Source of the DNA: CAZPAN01 sp964581165
Lineage (GTDB): Bacteria; Actinomycetota; Coriobacteriia; Coriobacteriales; CADBOM01
NCBI GenBank assembly: GCA_964581165.1
Contig: CAZOMM010000047.1
Coordinates: 1-15,925, forward strand
Length of the DNA stretch: 15,925 nucleotides
Reading direction: 5' to 3'
Part shown: positions 7,455 through 13,717 of the stretch, one piece after another
How positions within the stretch are numbered: the first letter of the stretch is position 1
Layout of the letters: the number at the start of each line of letters is the position of its first letter
Program-made: the position numbers and the translations under genes
The notes under the pieces: model-generated
What the model was told of the DNA's origin: nothing
What the model saw: only the letters and a program-made list of their open reading frames with translations
Databases searched by the model: none

Positions 7455-7501
7455 CATGGGAGTCTTCGGGACTTTTCTCGGAGGCTCCCATGAGGCTTTT
7501 T
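7455..7501 (+). terminator. Strong intrinsic terminator of the importer operon
   Basis: Positions 7455-7471 pair with 7476-7492 around a four-base CTTT loop, giving a 17-bp stem with three G-U pairs. The outer arms are CATGGGAG and CTCCCATG. A short T-run follows at 7497-7501. It lies about 100 bp past the last importer gene and reads on the plus strand. Confidence 0.75.
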
Positions 7502-7540
7502 AGGAAGACGAGCCCACCGTTGTTCTTGGAGTTTCTGGGT

Positions 7541-7696
7541 GCTTCTCGAAGGTTCTTATAAGAGACGCGCTTCTCGAAGATTCCCCTGGGATGCTTCTCG
7601 AAAACTCTCGTGAGAGGCGTGCTTCTCGAAGGCTCACACTAGACGCTTCTCAAAGATCTCCATAAGAAGCGTGTTTCTCGGAGACCTCCACCAGAT
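7541..7696. repeat. 52-bp tandem repeat, three units with internal hairpins
   Basis: The core GCTTCTCGAA or a close variant starts at 7541, 7569, 7593, 7621, 7645 and 7673, with strictly alternating offsets of 28 and 24 bp. The true unit is therefore 52 bp, present three times. Within each 28-bp half the left GCTTCTC faces a right-hand GAGAnGC or AGAAGC, giving a repeated inverted repeat; TCTTATAAGA inside unit 1 is a perfect palindrome. It lies between the two convergent operons, and no gene is evident in 7502-7746. Confidence 0.8.
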
Positions 7697-7731
7697 GCAA
7701 ACCTTAGGAACGCAGACTTTAGTCTCTCGCA

Positions 7732-7767
7732 CTCTCAGCTTTGAAGCTAGTTCCTCTCAGCTTTGAA
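7732..7767. repeat. 22-bp direct repeat across the exporter ATPase stop
   Basis: CTCTCAGCTTTGAA occurs at 7732 and again at 7754. The second copy encodes part of the C-terminus of the exporter ATPase and the first lies just past its stop. Confidence 0.7.
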
Positions 7768-8418
7768 ACTTTTGCCCTGTAGGGTCATGACGGTTTTAGC
7801 TCGCGCAGCTAAATCGCTCAAATGCGTGGCATAAAGCAAAGCTCTTCCCTGAGTTACATACTCAAAGAGGGCATTTGTGACCTCGGCAGCAGATTCCGTA
7901 TCAAGATCGTTGGTGGGTTCATCTGCAATGATGATTTTGGGTTCAAGTAACATGGCGCGTGCTACCGCTACTCGACGCTTCTGCCCAACGCTGAGCTGAT
8001 GAGGGTAGTGATAGATCCAGTCTTTTAAACCAAAACGGCACAGCAGCTCTTCTGCGCGTTCTTGCGGATTATAGGGGAGCGTATCGGCAACAAAGCTTGC
8101 TGGTGCTGCTACATTTTCTATTGCGCGTAGTGAACCTACGAGCTGCGGGCTTTGAAACACAAATCCAAAGAGCTGCTGACGCAGCTGGGAAAGTTTTCGA
8201 TCATCAAAGCTTAGCGCGTCGCTACCATCTTCAAGCAAAATGGAGCCGGTATCGGGACTAAGAAGTAAGCCCACTATTGATAAAAGTGTAGACTTGCCCG
8301 ATCCCGAGGGAGAAGTAAAGGCGATAGTATCGCCAGGATTTACGGCAAAGGAACAGTCCTCAATTACCACATTGTCGCCAAAGGACTTAGAAATTCCCCT
8401 GATTTCAAGAAGCGCCAT
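7747..8418 (-). CDS. ABC transporter ATPase, LolD/MacB type
   Basis: A 223-residue ATPase of the MacB/LolD/FtsE group, partner of the FtsX-like permease encoded directly upstream. The Walker A region is SPSGSGKS at 36-43, so the first glycine of the GxxGxGK[ST] motif is serine. The Q-loop is Q89 (FVFQSPQL), the signature is LSVGQ at 142-146 instead of LSGGQ, Walker B is IIIADEPTND with D166 and E167, and the switch histidine is H199 (ATHLSDLA). Residues needed for phosphate binding (K42) and hydrolysis (E167) are present, so activity is plausible. Its ATG overlaps the permease stop by one base (TAATG), indicating translational coupling. Substrate unknown. Confidence 0.88.
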   Translation of the reverse strand: MALLEIRGISKSFGDNVVIEDCSFAVNPGDTIAFTSPSGSGKSTLLSIVGLLLSPDTGSILLEDGSDALSFDDRKLSQLRQQLFGFVFQSPQLVGSLRAIENVAAPASFVADTLPYNPQERAEELLCRFGLKDWIYHYPHQLSVGQKRRVAVARAMLLEPKIIIADEPTNDLDTESAAEVTNALFEYVTQGRALLYATHLSDLAARAKTVMTLQGKSFKAERN

Positions 8419-9632
8419 TAGTCGATATCTCCTTGCTGCATAGCGGTTGAGGGGTCAAGACGTCCAACCTGTCTGAGTGGGACTACGATAGAAATGAGTC
8501 CGACAATAACAAACACGGCCACCACACCTGCAATAAGAACACAGATGGCCGGGATGCCAAGCGATAGATAAGGGAAGGCAAGGCCTTCTCGTATAAGTGC
8601 AAGTAGCGCCGACTGTGTTAGCAGGCCCAGTGCCGTTCCTGCTACCAAGCCTACAAGGAGTAGTGCTCCTATTTCGCCAACAATAAGCGTGCGAACCTGA
8701 GTCTTGCTTGCACCAATAGCGCGGTAAAGCGCAAGCTCGCTTTTGCGATCCCACACACTATCGTAAAAGCGAGCAAAGAGCTGCAAAAGCGTTATCACAG
8801 CCATAAGAACAGCTGCTATGGCAAGCAGGAAGAAAACCGACTGCAGCTGAGCGAGTGACTCGTTGGCAATTTCGGAGCGCACAATAGGCGTTGCCTCGCT
8901 GCTGAGGCTAATACGTCCCTGAACCATGGTAAGTACGCTGCCGTCATCGTCATCCTCTATGTCTATCATTAGGCAAGATATAAGATCAGCTGGGTCGCCA
9001 TAGCTTTCCCAGTAGTGCTCGTAGCCTTCGAGTTCACGGCTTAAGTTGCGCACGAGATCTATGTTGGCGATGATGCCTGCATCAAATCCTGTGCCGGTTT
9101 CGTCCATTTGGGCCACTACGGTATATTCCTCGTTGTAAATGGTTATCATCCCATCAGAAATGCCCCCTACCGAGCTGCCAACAATAACTTCGTGTTCGCC
9201 AAGGGCTGCTACTGCATCGGCGCTCGCAAGCCCACTTACCACAAAGTCGCTTTCGGGGTCGATACCAATAAGACGTGTCTCTCCATTAGCCGAACAACAG
9301 CCCGAATTAAGTGTCTGCCCGTAAAACTGGGGCGAAACCTGCGCAACACCATCGATCGAGGCAATTTCGTCGATGATGTCTTCGGACATATAGATGGGTG
9401 CTGGGGCACCGGTGTAGAGCAATTCTGTGTCGCTAATATAGGCATACGCATTGGTGGGGATCGCCATCACATCAGCACCGCTTTGTGCCTCCGATTTATC
9501 GATGCCAGCTTGTACGCCCCCATACAGTAGGCCAAAGGTCACCAAAATCATTACGCTAAGTGCAACGGATACGACAATTGAGACTGACTGCACCTTATGC
9601 ATTTTTAGACTATGGGCGATCAGCTGTTTCAC
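8418..9632 (-). CDS. ABC transporter permease, FtsX/MacB type
   Basis: A 404-residue permease with the MacB-like plan: one N-terminal membrane segment (about residues 16-37), a large extracytoplasmic domain of roughly 230 residues, then three membrane segments. The loop after the second carries YRAIGASKTQVRTLIVGE, the typical FtsX coupling motif (R-x-I-G-A-S/T-x-x-Q-V). I start at GTG 9632, which has AGGAGG six bases upstream and begins MKQLIAHSLKMHK, a normal amphipathic start for the family. The frame is open 46 codons further, but that part comes from repeats and has no membrane logic. The outer domain contains a CC pair (NSGCCSANG). Such pairs move lipids, lipoproteins, peptides or drugs out of the membrane; the substrate here is unknown. 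Confidence 0.87.
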   Translation of the reverse strand: MKQLIAHSLKMHKVQSVSIVVSVALSVMILVTFGLLYGGVQAGIDKSEAQSGADVMAIPTNAYAYISDTELLYTGAPAPIYMSEDIIDEIASIDGVAQVSPQFYGQTLNSGCCSANGETRLIGIDPESDFVVSGLASADAVAALGEHEVIVGSSVGGISDGMITIYNEEYTVVAQMDETGTGFDAGIIANIDLVRNLSRELEGYEHYWESYGDPADLISCLMIDIEDDDDGSVLTMVQGRISLSSEATPIVRSEIANESLAQLQSVFFLLAIAAVLMAVITLLQLFARFYDSVWDRKSELALYRAIGASKTQVRTLIVGEIGALLLVGLVAGTALGLLTQSALLALIREGLAFPYLSLGIPAICVLIAGVVAVFVIVGLISIVVPLRQVGRLDPSTAMQQGDID

Positions 9633-9699
9633 AGCAGTCCTCCTGTGGCTATAAAAACCTATCTTTATTGTTGTTGTCTGGTAAGTCCAAACAATACTG

Positions 9700-9725
9700 T
9701 TGCTGTTTGGCAGTCCAAACAGCAA
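9700..9725 (-). promoter_or_regulatory. 11-bp perfect inverted repeat upstream of the exporter operon
   Basis: Arms TTGCTGTTTGG (9700-9710) and CCAAACAGCAA (9715-9725) flank a CAGT spacer. An extra CCAAACA half-site starts at 9687. It is about 70 bp before the exporter start codon and has no T-run on the minus strand, so an operator or a leader hairpin is more likely than a terminator. The role is inferred. Confidence 0.5.
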
Positions 9726-9732
9726 GCCTTGT

Positions 9733-9796
9733 AGATAAGGCTTTGTAAACAGATAAGGCTTTGTAAACAAAGGCCTGTAGGTAACGCTCTGTAAAC
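9733..9796. repeat. 18-bp tandem repeat upstream of the exporter operon
   Basis: AGATAAGGCTTTGTAAAC occurs perfectly at 9733-9750 and 9751-9768. A third copy at 9779-9796 matches 15 of 18 bases, after a 10-bp interruption. All end in TGTAAAC. Confidence 0.85.
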
Positions 9797-10013
9797 AAAA
9801 TAAAATCTCAGGCTTTTTCTGAAGATTCCAAAAATCAAGCTTGAGACCGAGGCCATTTAGACCATGTCCAATAATAGCACGGTAACACTATCTGACCTAA
9901 AAGCAATTTCATACAAGCAAAAACACCTAGGCGTGTGACTGGCTAGCACTTCAGGATGAGCGACGAGCGACATCCCAGAAGAAAAGAGCCGCAATAATTA
10001 ATCCACATAGCAA
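9797..10013. other. Intergenic stretch without recognised genes
   Basis: The gap between the exporter start (9632) and brnT (10045) exceeds 300 bp. Apart from the hairpin and 18-bp repeats described separately, I see no gene, RNA or clear promoter in this part. Confidence 0.5.
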
Positions 10014-10044
10014 ATATGTATAAGATATGTATAATGTGCATATC
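10014..10044 (+). promoter_or_regulatory. Promoter/operator of brnTA
   Basis: TATAAT at 10030-10035 is a perfect -10 box only 9 bp before the brnT ATG, so the message would have almost no leader. ATATGTATAA is repeated at 10014 and 10025 (11-bp period, one helical turn). GATATG (10024-10029) and CATATC (10039-10044) form a perfect inverted repeat around the -10 box. BrnA-type antitoxins repress their own promoter through such sites, so this is the expected operator. No good -35 is visible. Confidence 0.55.
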
Positions 10045-10349
10045 ATGACTGCACGTAGATACATAGATTTTGAATGGGATGATCGAAAAGCTGCAATTAA
10101 CATCGAAAAACATGGTGTTAGTTTTAACTCTGCTATAGAGCATTTTCAGATCCATATGCTCGTATTGTTCCAGATGTTAAACATTCTGATTACGAAGAGA
10201 GATTTTTTCTTATAGGCATCGATTTGAAATCAAGAGTTCTTACTGTTTGTTATTGCGAACGACATAGAGGCTTAACCATCAGAATCATCTCGGCCAGAAG
10301 GTCAACAAGAAATGAAGAACGACAGTATTGGAGCTATCGCAATGAGTAA
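10045..10349 (+). pseudogene. brnT: BrnT toxin gene with a one-base frameshift
   Basis: BrnT is a small RelE-like ribonuclease toxin. From ATG 10045 the first frame gives the typical start IDFEWDDRKAAINIEKHGVSF and continues to SAIE. At 10138-10140 the reading must move to another frame to continue AFSDPYARI, then HSDYEERFFLIG, LTVCYCER and IRIISARRSTRNEERQYW, which is the normal BrnT remainder with the conserved RIISAR motif and closing Y. The stop is at 10347-10349. One missing base (a GAn GCA codon pair reduced to GAGCA) explains the break; repaired, the product would be about 101 residues, the usual size. As read, translation would end at 10215 in an unrelated tail. Real mutation, ribosomal slippage and assembly error remain possible. 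Confidence 0.85.
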
Positions 10350-10572
10350 GATTTATAGCGACAAAGAGATGCCTTCAGAAGTTGATTTTTCGAACAGTCT
10401 TCCTAATCCCTATGTGGGTAAAGTCCGTAAACGCATAACCATTAACATTGATAGTGAAAATATCGACTACTTTAAAGCGGAATCTGCCCGCACAGGCATA
10501 CCATATCAAACACTTATAAACATGTTTTTAACAGAATGCCGCGAACAAGGAAGACATCTTTCATTCACCTAG
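10342..10572 (+). CDS. brnA: BrnA-type antitoxin
   Basis: A 76-residue antitoxin and autorepressor, partner of BrnT. The body contains the ribbon-helix-helix-like DNA-binding segment (KRITINIDSENIDYFKAES, then GIPYQTLINMFLTECREQ) seen in BrnA, where the first strand and the following helices form the dimeric DNA-binding unit. I prefer ATG 10342 because GGAG lies eight bases upstream and it overlaps the brnT stop (ATGAGTAA), the usual toxin-antitoxin coupling. ATG 10312, ten codons upstream and also with a fair site (AGAAGG), is the alternative. The gene is intact although the adjacent toxin is broken. Confidence 0.85.
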   Translation: MSKIYSDKEMPSEVDFSNSLPNPYVGKVRKRITINIDSENIDYFKAESARTGIPYQTLINMFLTECREQGRHLSFT

Positions 10573-10864
10573 TTAAGCGAGGAGCATAAACTTCTGAAAT
10601 AGCTTAGCTCTCAAACCATTTGTCACAGCTCAAGACATCCAAGCGGAACGACCCAAACCTTTTAGCAAAATCGTGGCAATTTTTTAGCATTTTCGAGTGG
10701 CTGTCAGCAACATCTTGGCATCGGTGAAGTTATCCAGGCTGCTGGCTGCAAGCCCGATCAAAAATGATGCCATGAGTACAATCAGTGCGGCCCTTTCCCT
10801 TGGCCGTTGGGTCGTCCCCGCCGTATTCTTTTTATGTTACTGTTCGTACCAGCCATAAATGGCC
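10573..10864. other. Intergenic stretch before the riboswitch
   Basis: No credible gene. The only hydrophobic reading is a 29-codon minus-strand frame (10684-10773) without a ribosome binding site. No clear terminator for brnTA and no convincing promoter for the riboswitch transcript were found. Confidence 0.5.
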
Positions 10865-11004
10865 TCGACGGTGGCTTTTAGGCAGGTTAGATCTTCTAGC
10901 CTAGGGGAATGCAGGTGAAAGTCCTGCGCTATACCAGTAACCGTAATTCTGCAAGAAGTGAGTATCCGGAACTACTTGCAGTTAAGTCGGACCACCTCCC
11001 GTCG
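10865..11004 (+). promoter_or_regulatory. Cobalamin (B12) riboswitch
   Basis: The conserved core is clear: GGGGAA then GCAGGTGAAAGTCCTGC (the B12-box hairpin GCAGG/CCTGC), followed by CCAGTAACCGTAA and, near the end, AGTCGGACCACC. A long peripheral hairpin has arms CTGCAAG and CTTGCAG. The closing P1 helix is GACGG (10867-10871) with CCGTC (10999-11003). There is no T-run after it; the Shine-Dalgarno AAAGGTG (11024-11030) of the next gene is 20 bases downstream, so control is probably translational. CACCT at 10993-10997 could pair with AGGTG of that site. It lies 32 bp before the first gene of the DUF4430/ECF locus, implying repression by adenosylcobalamin or a related corrinoid. Confidence 0.9.
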
Positions 11005-11035
11005 AAAAGTTAAGGCCCTGGGGAAAGGTGAACTC

Positions 11036-13702
11036 ATGTCCGGATTAAATTCGCGTCGCAATTCCAAAAGCGACAAATCCACTCTTTTTTGCAAAGCAAT
11101 TTCATTTTTTGTGGCGTTAGTTTTGCTTGCGGGACTAATTCCGTCACAGGCATTTGCTCAAACTGTGGGAGAAGCAGATGCTGAAAATCTTGCAACTGAA
11201 CAAGCGGCACAAATTGATGAAACAGCAGCTAGTGAGCTTAATCTAGGCGATAGTGAAGAGTCTTCATCAGTTGCTGAAGAGGTTTTTGAAGAAGAGCTTG
11301 TCAAAGAAGAGTTCGTCGAAGAAGAGGGCATCGAAGAAGAGCCGTCAAAAGAAGAAACTGTCGTAGAAGAGGCCTTCGAAAATACCATCGCGGAAAATGC
11401 CATCGCAACATCTATAGAGACCATAGAGACTTTCCAAGAAAATTCGATCAGCTTGGAAAGCTCAATTGCTGTGAGCACCTCTGAGGCCTCTGAGTACACA
11501 GTTAGCGTTAAGATCACGGGCTTAGCTCCAAAAGATGATCCTAATGATCCTGATGAAACATCAATCACTCAGATATGGATCCCATTAACTGAGTACACAA
11601 TTGATGCAAGTGATGAAACAACTGCATGGGATCTATTCGCTGAGGTGCTCGATCAGAATGAATACACATATGTAGCTGAAGGCTATTGGTATCCATATTC
11701 AATTACCACTCCAGATGGAACAACTCTTGAGGCTAGCTCGTCAGCTCCTTGGAGTTATTGGAGCTTCTTTGTTAATGACGATTATGCGTCAGTTGGTGCT
11801 AATGAATACATCTTGCAAGATGGTGACGTTATCGAGTTAAGCTATATCGATGGTGCTGGCAGTGTTGATCCTGAAGACGATGTGACTCTCAACTCAGAGG
11901 CCGAGCATCCAGATATCGATGCTGAGTGGAGTGGATATCTAAATGGCGGCTCAGGTAATGTTGTTACGGATTTGCCTACTGCAACTGATGAGTCGGAGTT
12001 GCTCTGGCAACACCTTTTGTTAACAGAGGAGGAATCAGCAGCTGGAGCATGGAGCACTTATTCAGATCCACTAATTATTGGAGAGAAGATCTATGTTGTA
12101 TCTGGTTCTACAACATACGATGCAAACAATAATTGGGCTGAGACCAAGAGCCTTGCTAGGTTGCAAGTAATTAATACCTCTACAGGTGAGGTTGAAAGCG
12201 AGATCACTCTCGCTCGTGGCATGGACTCTCAGTGCCGTATGGTCTACTCCGATGGGATCATTGTGATTCCTCTTGCAGGTGGATATATACAAGCCGTCTC
12301 AGCTTCTACTCTAGAGTCGATTTGGCTTGTGGATGCTGTAAGCAATAGCTCTCAGTCTGTTTCTTCGCTAACTGTTCAAGACGGTTATGTATACGTTGCA
12401 ACCTTGGATTCATTTGACTCGAGCTATGTTGCTAATACCGGAACAGTTCGACGTATCAATCTCTACACAGGCGCTTTGGCTGGAACCGCTGTAAGCGACA
12501 ATGGTGGATATTATTGGAGTGGCGGAATTGTTAGTGGGTCTTACTATCTAATAGGAGACGACTACGGAACAATCCGTGTCTATACCACTGATCTAAACGA
12601 GCTTGTTAGCACATACGATGGCATTGGTACGGGGATTCGCTCGACATTTGTTCAATCCGATGGATATATCTACGCAGTATCTAAGGACGGTGTTCTCCAT
12701 AAGTTAGCACTATCAGATGCAGGAAACTTGTCCGAAGTTGATTCTGTCTCGTTTGCAGCATCGAGCACATCTACTCCAACTATCGTTGATGGTGTGGCAT
12801 ATGTTGGGGGTTCTACCGCTGACTACATGGGAGTTTTGGCAGTAATCGATCTTGAATCTATGACGGTTCAAACTCAGGTTACCAACTACGGTAATGCTTC
12901 TGGTGGAAGCGCCTCACTGCCTGGTGAAGTTAAGAGTGCACCTCTAGTCTCGATTCAAAGCTCTGGAACTTATATCTACTTCACATGCAACGCTATGCCA
13001 GGCGGACTCTATGTTTATAGGGTGGGAAATTCTGAAGCAACCATGCTTTATTCGCCAGAAGATTCTGCACAAAACTACACAATGGCTTCGGCATTTGTTG
13101 GAAGCGATGGAACGCTTTACTACATTAACGACTCCGGATATTTGTTTGCTATTGCAGCTGGATCAGAACTGTCAACTCCTGAAGATCCAAGCAATTCAGG
13201 TGGAGATTCAAGCAATTCAGATGGAAGTGAAGGCCAAGGTAGCCAGAGTGGTAATAACAGCGGAAGCGGTAGTGGAAACAGTGGCGCTACACAAGGTAGC
13301 AATGGTGGTAGTACAGCTACAGGCAGTACAGCTACAGCTAACACGACTGCAGCCAGCGTAGTCGCAGCCAGTACAGCTACAACTAGCACAGCTACAGCTA
13401 GCACAGTTGCAACTAGTCCAGTGATCCTTAGTAGTGGAATTAGCTCTGCATCAGATGAAGACGATGTTGTTGTCGCAGAGAGCGCAGAGAGCGAAGAGAG
13501 CGAAGAGAGCGAAACATCTACTGATCTTACATCTAGTCAAATCTCTGACAACACAGGGCTAGCAAGTGATGCCACAGCTACTGTTGATAGCGCAGTCCCA
13601 TCATGGTTGCCAATTTTAGGAATCATTATTGGCGCACTTGGAATTATTGCAGTTTTGATTTGGCTCCTTGTGCCGGCTCGCAGAAGAAGATCAGATAGTT
13701 AA
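11036..13702 (+). CDS. Surface-anchored DUF4430 / PQQ-like beta-propeller protein
   Basis: An 888-residue exported protein. In order: a signal peptide (hydrophobic core about 20-36, likely cleavage after AFA at 39-41); a glutamate-rich segment with a five-residue rhythm (about 80-120); a DUF4430 domain at about 154-272, the fold of the transcobalamin C-terminal domain, with the pattern TTAWDLFAEVL, APWSYWSFFVN, VGANEYILQDGDVIELSY; a PQQ-like beta-propeller (about 320-710) of repeated GYVYVA-like strands; a Ser/Thr/Ala/Gly linker (about 715-855); a membrane segment (857-878); and RRRRSD at the end. ATG 11036 is used (AAAGGTG five bases upstream, signal peptide at the start); a GTG 26 codons earlier lies inside the riboswitch. 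Riboswitch control and the ECF genes downstream suggest corrinoid binding at the surface, which is inferred. Confidence 0.88.
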   Translation: MSGLNSRRNSKSDKSTLFCKAISFFVALVLLAGLIPSQAFAQTVGEADAENLATEQAAQIDETAASELNLGDSEESSSVAEEVFEEELVKEEFVEEEGIEEEPSKEETVVEEAFENTIAENAIATSIETIETFQENSISLESSIAVSTSEASEYTVSVKITGLAPKDDPNDPDETSITQIWIPLTEYTIDASDETTAWDLFAEVLDQNEYTYVAEGYWYPYSITTPDGTTLEASSSAPWSYWSFFVNDDYASVGANEYILQDGDVIELSYIDGAGSVDPEDDVTLNSEAEHPDIDAEWSGYLNGGSGNVVTDLPTATDESELLWQHLLLTEEESAAGAWSTYSDPLIIGEKIYVVSGSTTYDANNNWAETKSLARLQVINTSTGEVESEITLARGMDSQCRMVYSDGIIVIPLAGGYIQAVSASTLESIWLVDAVSNSSQSVSSLTVQDGYVYVATLDSFDSSYVANTGTVRRINLYTGALAGTAVSDNGGYYWSGGIVSGSYYLIGDDYGTIRVYTTDLNELVSTYDGIGTGIRSTFVQSDGYIYAVSKDGVLHKLALSDAGNLSEVDSVSFAASSTSTPTIVDGVAYVGGSTADYMGVLAVIDLESMTVQTQVTNYGNASGGSASLPGEVKSAPLVSIQSSGTYIYFTCNAMPGGLYVYRVGNSEATMLYSPEDSAQNYTMASAFVGSDGTLYYINDSGYLFAIAAGSELSTPEDPSNSGGDSSNSDGSEGQGSQSGNNSGSGSGNSGATQGSNGGSTATGSTATANTTAASVVAASTATTSTATASTVATSPVILSSGISSASDEDDVVVAESAESEESEESETSTDLTSSQISDNTGLASDATATVDSAVPSWLPILGIIIGALGIIAVLIWLLVPARRRRSDS

Positions 13703-13717
13703 GAGATGTGATTAAAC

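Noticed and set aside
7541..7696. CRISPR-like array
   Set aside because: The repeated core is only about 10 bp, spacing alternates 28/24, the interrepeat sequences are related to each other and there are no cas genes.
7708..7721. AGACTTTAGTCT palindrome as terminator of the exporter operon
   Set aside because: Only a 5-bp stem with a two-base loop and no T-run on the minus strand.
9633..9770. 46-codon N-terminal extension of the exporter permease
   Set aside because: It is produced by the 18-bp tandem repeats (FTKPYLFTKPYL) and the palindrome; GTG 9632 has AGGAGG at the right distance and matches the family start.
10684..10773. Short minus-strand hydrophobic reading frame (29 codons)
   Set aside because: No ribosome binding site, no recognisable homologue, and too short to distinguish from chance.
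10849..10905. Minus-strand reading ending in AIYGWYEQ, resembling the tail of a transposase
   Set aside because: Most of it lies within conserved riboswitch sequence, and no other part of a transposase or inverted repeat is nearby.
10958..11035. GTG-initiated 26-codon extension of the DUF4430/propeller gene
   Set aside because: It lies within the riboswitch, has no ribosome binding site, and would bury the signal peptide; ATG 11036 has a proper site and starts directly with a signal peptide.
13120..13404. Minus-strand 94-codon frame rich in Leu, Val and Ala
   Set aside because: It is the antisense shadow of the Ser/Thr/Gly-rich linker of the propeller protein.
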